Of a DNA stretch of 5,473 nt, positions 1 through 5,473 are shown one piece after another; the stretch's first letter is position 1, and each line of letters starts with the position of its first letter. The notes under the pieces are model-generated. The model ran no database searches, was not told the DNA's origin, and was given only the letters and a program-made list of their open reading frames with translations. The translations under genes and the position numbers were made by a program. Source of the stretch: Desulfobacterales bacterium C00003106 (GTDB lineage: Bacteria > Desulfobacterota > Desulfobacteria > Desulfobacterales > C00003106); the NCBI GenBank assembly GCA_001751015.1, contig MAXM01000335.1:2388-7860 (forward strand), read 5' to 3'.

Positions 1-1224
1 TATCCTTGTGGGGTTCATAATAAAGGCGGCGGCCCGTCCGAACTTGCGGACGGCATCGATGGCTTCGGGTATCTTGCTCGTATATGAGAGATTCTCTTCA
101 TTATCCAGGTCTGTTTCATCAAAGTCAAGGATATTTTTCAGGAAAACCTGCGTCACAACAGTCACATCGAGTCTCATCAGAGGACCGGGCAACAGGTCTG
201 CGAAAAGACGCTCCATCACCCCTTCCCTCAGTCGCAATACGTAAAAGGCCTCTTTGTTTCTCATGACAACCCCCACAGCGGTCCCTTTTTTTGAATTCGA
301 TTTCGCAAGGCTGTCCAAAAAAGCCCTTTCTCTGATCCTGGCATCCGTCCCGTTAAAGATCTCTACGTCAAAAAAAGGAGCTGCTTTGTCAAGAAAGGAG
401 TCAGTCTTGGCTTTTGGCAGGCTATTGACCACGCGGTGTGCCGGGAGTACCGTCAGTCCCGGATCGTGCATGCTGCTCAGATACATCATCACATATCGGC
501 AGGGAGCGTCCTCAGGCAGGGCAGGGTTTTCGGAAAGCCGCGAGTTCCTGTAAGAAAGGGCTGTTTCGTACCGGTGGTGACCGTCGGCTATGTAGAGGGG
601 TTTTTCGGACATCTCGGCTGCCACGGCATCGGCTATGCCCGGGTCGGTGACCCGCCACAGGCGGTGGCACATGCCGTCCGGGTCTTTAAAATCAATGTCA
701 GGCATTTTTCCCGCGGTCTCTTGTTTCAGATGGCCGCAGACTCTGTTTGCCTGATCCGGGTAAAGTGCGAATATCTGGCTGAAATTCGCCTTGCAGGTCT
801 CTACAAGCCTGAGCCGTTCTGACCTCGTGGCGGAAAAGGTCCGTTCATGGGGAAGGATCACACCGCTTGCAAGCTCTTCAAGCGCGACGAGCGCAATCAA
901 TCCGCAGCGGGTCACCTGTCTGTCATGCACACGATAATCCGTCTCCGTGAAATACAAGGCCGGTATTTCATCGCGCACCAGGATATCCTCTCGCCGCCAC
1001 TTTTCAAAGGCTGTTGCGGCCCGCGTATAACGGTTGTCGGTTTCAGAATCCGCGGCATACTCTTTGCCCAGGATTAAACGGATAATGTTATGTGAATGGC
1101 TCTCATAGAAGGCATCCTGTTCTTTTGCGCCAATAACATCATACGGAGGGGTTACAACAGCTTTCAGGTTCCCAACCCTCTTTGAATTATAAAAAATTCC
1201 GCGAAACGGAATGACTTTCGCCAT
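1..1224 (-). CDS. DUF1015 family protein (COG4198-like), C-terminus beyond the window
   Basis: This conserved cytoplasmic protein has no firmly established function. The 408 visible codons contain no stop. The start is the ATG at 1222-1224, giving MAKVIPFRGIFYN, a typical N-terminus for the family. Motifs in order are VVTPPYDVIG (23-32), SHNIIRLILGK (44-54), FEKWRREDIL (73-82), an ALVALEEL stretch near 111-118, PHERTFSATRSERL (125-138), ANFSQIFALYPD (about 147-158), ADGHHRYETALSYR (213-226), YVMMYLSSMHDPGL (about 244-257) and LPAHRVVNS (about 260-268). The visible end, AAFIMNPTRI, is normally followed in this family by only a few tens of residues, so little is missing. No transmembrane segment or signal peptide is apparent. 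The start lies within the 3' end of the giant activase gene, in another frame, with a 38-base overlap, which implies one operon and probable translational coupling. Annotation pipelines sometimes call such proteins 'SerC-like' because of gene neighbourhood; the sequence shows no aminotransferase features. Confidence 0.95.
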   Translation of the reverse strand, partial: MAKVIPFRGIFYNSKRVGNLKAVVTPPYDVIGAKEQDAFYESHSHNIIRLILGKEYAADSETDNRYTRAATAFEKWRREDILVRDEIPALYFTETDYRVHDRQVTRCGLIALVALEELASGVILPHERTFSATRSERLRLVETCKANFSQIFALYPDQANRVCGHLKQETAGKMPDIDFKDPDGMCHRLWRVTDPGIADAVAAEMSEKPLYIADGHHRYETALSYRNSRLSENPALPEDAPCRYVMMYLSSMHDPGLTVLPAHRVVNSLPKAKTDSFLDKAAPFFDVEIFNGTDARIRERAFLDSLAKSNSKKGTAVGVVMRNKEAFYVLRLREGVMERLFADLLPGPLMRLDVTVVTQVFLKNILDFDETDLDNEENLSYTSKIPEAIDAVRKFGRAAAFIMNPTRI

Positions 1225-4200
1225 CAGTTCTATTCCTTTCCTGATACAATCCGGCCTGATGCACAAAGGCCTCGATCCGGGTCTTCATATTAGTCCCTTT
1301 CTGTCCGTCGTAGACCGAGTTCAGGATAGGAAGGTTCTTGTAGGGAGCGAGCGCTTGTTTAAAGATCGGAATCAGCGTATTTCCGATCATGCAGTTTAAC
1401 ACAAAGATGTTATTTATGCCACAGACTCCGTGTTTCGCAAAGTTCCGAACCCGTGCCGTAAGGGTTGCCAGGATCGGATCAATGTCATAATGCAGCAAGG
1501 GCCGGGCTTCTTTCAGTATGGTCTTTGCCCGGAGAATGCCAAACGGCTTCAGGTCACCGTTCAAGTGCGCCTCGATCCTGTTAATCCACGAGATGAGCCA
1601 TCGGTTTCGCAGAAGATAGTACAACGCAGTCCCGTATTCTTTTTTTCCTGCACGGTATCTTGCATAATATTGTTCTGAAAAAAAGGTAAAGCAGTTAGAG
1701 ACCGTAAGGCCGTGAATCTTTACTTCAGCTCCCAGGGTCTCAAGGGTCCTGATCAGATCGTGATTTGCCCAGGAATTCAACACCGAATAAAACTCGCCCA
1801 CAAGTCCGACTACGGGGCGTCTCCTGCTCCGGTCGACCGGGACCGAATAGAGCCTTTCCACTCCATCTCTCAGCGCAGAAAGCAAACCATGGTCGAATAT
1901 CAGGGATCTGGTCGGTCTTTCCAATACCTTCGCGATCGACCGGACCCCCTTTGCATAAACCTCGTCGGTCTCCCCCTTGCGTCTTTCATAAGGACGGACA
2001 TGAAAACGGAGTCGTTCAAGCGCCTCTGCTGCAAGCCACCCTTTCCACAAGGACATGGTGAACTTCAAACCAAGAAGCGTGGAAAACTCATCAAACCGGG
2101 TGGAGGTGACCGGACCGATAACAGGGACCTCATCAAGGCCCATTCGATGGAACAGATCGGCATATCCGAGGGCATACTGAGAAAACCGGCACGCTCCGTC
2201 GTAATTTGCAGTAAAGACAGCGGTCCGGCGGGGTTCGAACCCCGGGAGTTCAGTCATTTTCACAAACTCACCGCAGGTCACGATATAGGGATGACATTCT
2301 CTCCCGGATGTAACCTGTCTTCCCAATATCTCGGAGCGTTCGTCCGGTTTCGGAAGGACACGGGCATCGATCCCCGCGCCTTTCAGCGCAGCCTCCATCG
2401 GAAGAGAAAAGGCCTGAGAAACATAGGGGGTATAGAGGGTCCGATTCTCGATCATCCGCATGAGCCTGGAATCCGGAGCAAAGGAATCGACTATCTTTTT
2501 TCTTCCGCGGATGACGAGATTAAGATCAGGCAGCCTGAACAGCGACGGGGGCCGATCTGTCTCTATCGTATCGAGAAAGGCTTCAATCCGGGTTACGATT
2601 CCCGCATCTGCCGTATGGTCGTCTACCTCCAGCACTAGATAGGGGATTGCCTTCATCTCGGTCTCAAGATATTTCAGGAGAAACGAGTCAGGACCACACC
2701 CAAAATTCGTGACTATCACCGGTATCAGGCGGCGGTCGGAACGGATCAGGGAAAGAACCCTCAAGAGATCCTGGGTGTTCTTCCAGACGACATTGGCATA
2801 ATGCTCGGGCAGTCTCGCGGAAGAAATCGGAAGGAAGTCATACGGTATGGTCACAAATCCTTTTCTGCGAAGCTTTTCGGGGATATGGAGATTCAGCCCG
2901 GCAGCAAAGATATTGTGCGTTTTTCCAAGAAGAACTATCGCCTTTTCCTTGCGGCCGAGCCCGGAAAGGACATCTTTGCCCCGGGCACGGCACCTTTCCG
3001 CAAAACTCTCCTGGGCCGAAAAGGCAGCCTCTATTGCCGCAGATATCTCTTGCGGCACATGACCCAGGGCCGTTCCGAGCTTTTGGAGTTCTTTTGCCTG
3101 TTCTTTTTTCGGCCTGCTCCGGTAGAGAACGGGCGCCAATATTTCCGCCTTATCCTTTAAGGCCGCGCGAGCCGCATACGGGATTGATTGCACATAAGGA
3201 CAGTTAAAGCTGCGCAGGGTATCCGGCAGATCACTCTCGCAATCGATTTCCGCGGGCAGCAGGATTGCATCCACACCGCGTTCCACAAGTTCCACAAGGT
3301 GACCGTAGAGCGCCTTTACCGGGTGGCATGTCTCTGAAGGGACAAGCGGAAGCCCTTTTGCGATCTGCCTCTTATTGGTCTCGGCGGAGACAACAAAGCG
3401 ATGTCCCAGCTCCTTGAAAAAGGCGTGCCAGAAGGGGAAATAATCATAAAAGCTCAAGGCGCGGGGGATGCCGATTACCTTTTGGCCGTTGGCATCTCTT
3501 TTTGAGAGATCTCCATCCTCATATCCATTCAACAGAAATTCTTCACGCTCCCTGAAAAGACCGGGGAGATGTTCGTATTGAATACGATCCGAGCCTCTTT
3601 CATATCTGCCGCATATCCCGCCGTTATACGAACGAAGGCTCCCGTTCACAACGATCTGCTGAATCTCGCACAGATTAGGACATTTTTTGCATTCAAACGA
3701 GGAAAGTTCGTATGTTCGATCTTTGAGATGAAACCCGGCAAACCGCGTCTTGTCGTAAGATACGCCCCTCTTTTCCCTTGCGGTCAGGGCCGCTCCGATC
3801 GCTCCGTTGACATTGTGATGTTTGGGCACGGCTATATCAAGGCCGAGTATGTTCTCAAAGGCGGCCCTCACGCTCTGATTCCCGGCGACTCCGCCGAGGA
3901 GCACGACATGTTTGCCGATCTTCTTGCTTCCCACGACCTTTTCAAGATAATTGTGCGCAATCGCATAAGAAAGACCCGCGGCAAGATCCATCCGGGTGTA
4001 TCCCACCTGCTGATGATGGATCAGGTCGGACTCCATGAAAACCGTGCACCGGGCCCCAAGGTCCGCCGGGGCCGTGGATTCAAAGGCAAGAGCGCTGAAA
4101 TCGTCCTTGATCGACACCTTTAGACGCGCGGCCTGTTCCTGCAGGAAAGACCCGGTGCCCGCGGCGCAGACCTTGTTCATCTCAAAATCGATCACACGGC

Positions 4201-5473
4201 CGTCCTGACATCCTATGTATTTCGAGTCCTGCCCGCCGATCTCGATGATTGTGTCAATAGCGGAATCCTGCTCAAGCGCGGCCCTGGCCTGTGCGGTAAT
4301 CTCATTTATGATCACGTCGCCGCCCACAAAATCGCCTATGAAGTAACGGCCGCTTCCGGTAACGCCCACGCCCTGTATGGTGACGTGGTCTCCTGTCTTG
4401 TCTCCCGTCTCTTCGAGGACACGGCGGATCGTGCTGATCGGCTCTCCCTCGGTAAACGTGTAATTCTTTGCAAGGATGTCTCCCGACGCATCCACCAGAA
4501 CCACGTTTGTGCTGACCGCGCCTACATCTATGCCAAGGAACGCCTCTTTTTTTCCGGTCAGTCCTGTTTCATAAAACCGGTCTATTGTCTCAGGCGGATT
4601 AACAGGCGGGTAAAGCCTGTCCAGGCAGGACAACTTCGGGTCTGTGGTCCTTGCTTTAAGAGAGGCCTCGATCCTGCCGATCATCTGCGCAGTTTGAATC
4701 GGATCTTCCCGGCCCCTGTCTTTGGCCTCCAGCGCAGCGCCAATCGCCCCCATGATCAGGAAATGTTCGGGTATAATCAACTCTCCGGGCGCAAGATCCA
4801 GCAGGTCCTCAAATGCCCTTACAACACCCGGGTTAGCGGCCACACCTCCCTGAAACACAATGGGGCGCACAAACGGTTTGCCCTTGCCGAGATTACTGAT
4901 GAAATTTCGCGCCAGTGCGTAGCAAAGACCTGCCACCACGTCTTTTTTCGGAATACCCTCCTGCTGGAGGTGAATCATGTCGCTCTTTGCAAACACACTG
5001 CAACGGCCCGCAATAGACGCCGGTTTCTTGGATTCCAGCGCAAGCCTGCCGAATGTCTCCTCGATATCGATCCCGAGTCTCGATGCCTGCTGGTCCAGAA
5101 AAGAGCCGGTGCCTGCCGCGCACACATCATTCAAGGCATGGTCCGTGATCAAAATCTGACCTGTCTGCTCATCTTGTTCCAGAAAAATCAGCTTTGAATC
5201 CTGTCCCCCGATCTCAATGATTGTCCGCGCCTTTGGACACAGATCAGAGGTGGCCCGCGCCTGTGTGAGTATTTCATTGACCGGGGACACGCCGAGAATC
5301 TCCGCAACCGTTTCCCTGCCGCTGCCCGTCGTGACCACGCCATTAAACCCATGGAAATCCTTACTCAAACCGGCAAAAATTGCCAAAAGCACCGCAAGGG
5401 GCTCCCCCCGTGTCCTCCGGTATGCGGAGGCCTTGATCTCCTCGCGGTCATTAAGCACAACAACATCAAGGCT
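1187..5473 (-). CDS. Giant fused acyl-CoA dehydratase activase: two BcrAD/BadFG ATPase domains plus DUF2229/HgdB-like modules (5' end missing)
   Basis: This is a cytoplasmic ATP-dependent iron-sulfur electron-transfer protein related to 2-hydroxyglutaryl-CoA dehydratase activator (HgdC) and benzoyl-CoA reductase ATPase subunits. Its physiological substrate is unknown. Residues are counted from the first visible codon; 1428 are visible before TAA. ATPase domain 1 (about 1-254) shows TTGSGR (48-53), EIGGQDSK (87-94), cluster cysteines 118 (in CAAGTGSF) and 158, and GGVAAN (209-214). ATPase domain 2 (about 310-570) shows GIDVGAVST (314-322), GVTGSGR (370-376), EIGGQDSK (411-418), Cys436 and Cys476, and GGVAGN. 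A C-x2-C-x3-C plus GGIC segment (595, 598, 602, 621) opens a COG3580/DUF2229-like module with SETCHPVKA (Cys716) and FGCGPDSF (Cys926). A COG3581-like module follows with RECHPYIV (Cys1060) and Cys1095, 1351 and 1361. No membrane segment or signal peptide is evident. A GTG at 5456-5458 is not the true start: the frame stays open to the edge (SLDVV), and the first phosphate-binding motif must lie outside the window. The family assignment is firm; the biological role is not known. Confidence 0.95.
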   Translation of the reverse strand, partial: SLDVVVLNDREEIKASAYRRTRGEPLAVLLAIFAGLSKDFHGFNGVVTTGSGRETVAEILGVSPVNEILTQARATSDLCPKARTIIEIGGQDSKLIFLEQDEQTGQILITDHALNDVCAAGTGSFLDQQASRLGIDIEETFGRLALESKKPASIAGRCSVFAKSDMIHLQQEGIPKKDVVAGLCYALARNFISNLGKGKPFVRPIVFQGGVAANPGVVRAFEDLLDLAPGELIIPEHFLIMGAIGAALEAKDRGREDPIQTAQMIGRIEASLKARTTDPKLSCLDRLYPPVNPPETIDRFYETGLTGKKEAFLGIDVGAVSTNVVLVDASGDILAKNYTFTEGEPISTIRRVLEETGDKTGDHVTIQGVGVTGSGRYFIGDFVGGDVIINEITAQARAALEQDSAIDTIIEIGGQDSKYIGCQDGRVIDFEMNKVCAAGTGSFLQEQAARLKVSIKDDFSALAFESTAPADLGARCTVFMESDLIHHQQVGYTRMDLAAGLSYAIAHNYLEKVVGSKKIGKHVVLLGGVAGNQSVRAAFENILGLDIAVPKHHNVNGAIGAALTAREKRGVSYDKTRFAGFHLKDRTYELSSFECKKCPNLCEIQQIVVNGSLRSYNGGICGRYERGSDRIQYEHLPGLFREREEFLLNGYEDGDLSKRDANGQKVIGIPRALSFYDYFPFWHAFFKELGHRFVVSAETNKRQIAKGLPLVPSETCHPVKALYGHLVELVERGVDAILLPAEIDCESDLPDTLRSFNCPYVQSIPYAARAALKDKAEILAPVLYRSRPKKEQAKELQKLGTALGHVPQEISAAIEAAFSAQESFAERCRARGKDVLSGLGRKEKAIVLLGKTHNIFAAGLNLHIPEKLRRKGFVTIPYDFLPISSARLPEHYANVVWKNTQDLLRVLSLIRSDRRLIPVIVTNFGCGPDSFLLKYLETEMKAIPYLVLEVDDHTADAGIVTRIEAFLDTIETDRPPSLFRLPDLNLVIRGRKKIVDSFAPDSRLMRMIENRTLYTPYVSQAFSLPMEAALKGAGIDARVLPKPDERSEILGRQVTSGRECHPYIVTCGEFVKMTELPGFEPRRTAVFTANYDGACRFSQYALGYADLFHRMGLDEVPVIGPVTSTRFDEFSTLLGLKFTMSLWKGWLAAEALERLRFHVRPYERRKGETDEVYAKGVRSIAKVLERPTRSLIFDHGLLSALRDGVERLYSVPVDRSRRRPVVGLVGEFYSVLNSWANHDLIRTLETLGAEVKIHGLTVSNCFTFFSEQYYARYRAGKKEYGTALYYLLRNRWLISWINRIEAHLNGDLKPFGILRAKTILKEARPLLHYDIDPILATLTARVRNFAKHGVCGINNIFVLNCMIGNTLIPIFKQALAPYKNLPILNSVYDGQKGTNMKTRIEAFVHQAGLYQERNRTDGESHSVSRNFL
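1234..1242 (-). promoter_or_regulatory. Shine-Dalgarno sequence for the DUF1015 gene
   Basis: On the minus strand this reads AGGAAAGGA, with nine bases between the final A and the ATG at 1224. It lies inside the coding sequence of the upstream giant gene, so ribosomes finishing that gene pass directly over it. Together with the family-typical MAKVIPFRG N-terminus it decides the start of the DUF1015 gene. No separate promoter could be recognised for this gene. Confidence 0.75.
3764..5473 (-). repeat. Internal tandem duplication of the activase ATPase domain (copy 1 4712-5473, copy 2 3764-4546)
   Basis: Two homologous ATPase domains sit in tandem within one reading frame. Matching motifs are about 318-324 codons apart: VTTGSGR/GVTGSGR, TIIEIGGQDSK in both, CAAGTGSFL in both, a second Cys exactly 40 residues downstream in both, GGVAAN/GGVAGN and GAIGAAL in both. 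DNA similarity survives locally, for example ccgatctcgatgattgt at 4237 against ccgatctcaatgattgt at 5208. Elsewhere the halves have clearly diverged, so this is an old domain duplication or fusion and not a recent DNA repeat. Copy 1 is incomplete at its N-terminus because the window ends there. A linker of roughly 55 residues containing LYPPVNPP joins the copies. Confidence 0.85.

Noticed and set aside
436..822. Open frame on the + strand (128 codons), with several smaller ones across 1-1077
   Set aside because: All are antisense to the DUF1015 gene, whose frame carries unmistakable family motifs over the whole stretch.
2229..2244. A 16-base perfect palindrome, CGGGGTTCGAACCCCG, resembling a tRNA T-arm or an attachment-site core
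   Set aside because: It lies in the middle of the giant gene and encodes part of its PGFEPRR segment. A seven-base T-loop would leave a stem mismatch, and no acceptor, D or anticodon arm is visible around it.
1712..2638. Long open frame on the + strand (308 codons)
   Set aside because: It is antisense to the conserved COG3581-like part of the giant gene, its translation is rich in Arg, Pro and Gly with no recognisable motif, and its openness follows from codon bias on the other strand.
3569..4123. Open frame on the + strand (184 codons)
   Set aside because: It is antisense to ATPase domain 2 and the cysteine-rich segment and shows no protein-like motif.
4893..5123. Minus-strand open frame of 76 codons
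   Set aside because: It is an out-of-frame shadow within ATPase domain 1 of the giant gene.
4385..5197. Open frame on the + strand (270 codons)
   Set aside because: It is antisense to both conserved ATPase domains, and the translation resembles no family I know.
5456..5458. GTG as the start codon of the giant gene
   Set aside because: The frame is open upstream to the window edge with family-like residues SLDVV, and starting here would remove the essential phosphate-binding N-terminus of ATPase domain 1.

Overview
The window holds two genes, both on the minus strand, both cut by the window edges, with no intergenic space between them. Everything supportable on the + strand is antisense shadow. 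In transcription order (right to left) they are: (1) a giant gene, 5473 down to 1187, whose visible 1428 residues form a multidomain protein of the 2-hydroxyacyl-CoA dehydratase activase / BcrAD-BadFG ATPase superfamily; and (2) a DUF1015-family gene, 1224 down to 1, which lacks only a short C-terminal piece. The second gene has no closing stop inside the window. It was found by translating the minus strand by hand: 408 uninterrupted codons carry clear family motifs throughout.

The giant protein has four parts: activase-type ASKHA ATPase domain 1 (N-terminal tip outside the window), activase-type ATPase domain 2, a four-cysteine segment leading into a DUF2229/COG3580-type module, and a COG3581-type module. 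The last two resemble the HgdB-type acceptor subunits that activases reduce. Each ATPase half keeps the two cysteines that, in the homodimeric activator HgdC, share one [4Fe-4S] cluster between subunits. The protein therefore looks like a single-chain pseudo-dimeric, ATP-driven electron donor joined to its own candidate acceptor domains. This domain combination occurs in strict anaerobes, and I know of no established substrate for it.

The DUF1015 gene starts inside the last 38 bases of the giant gene, behind a good Shine-Dalgarno sequence, so the two are almost certainly co-transcribed and probably translationally coupled. DUF1015 proteins have no firmly assigned function. A central ADGHHRYETA motif suggests a ParB/sulfiredoxin-like nucleotide-binding site, which is only an inference.

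Organism: an oxygen-sensitive activase of this kind, moderately GC-rich codon use, SD-led starts and tight gene packing fit an anaerobic bacterium. A sulfate-reducing or syntrophic Desulfobacterota ('deltaproteobacterial') lineage is my best guess, but the sequence alone does not prove it. I saw no RNA gene, mobile element, CRISPR array, terminator or promoter.
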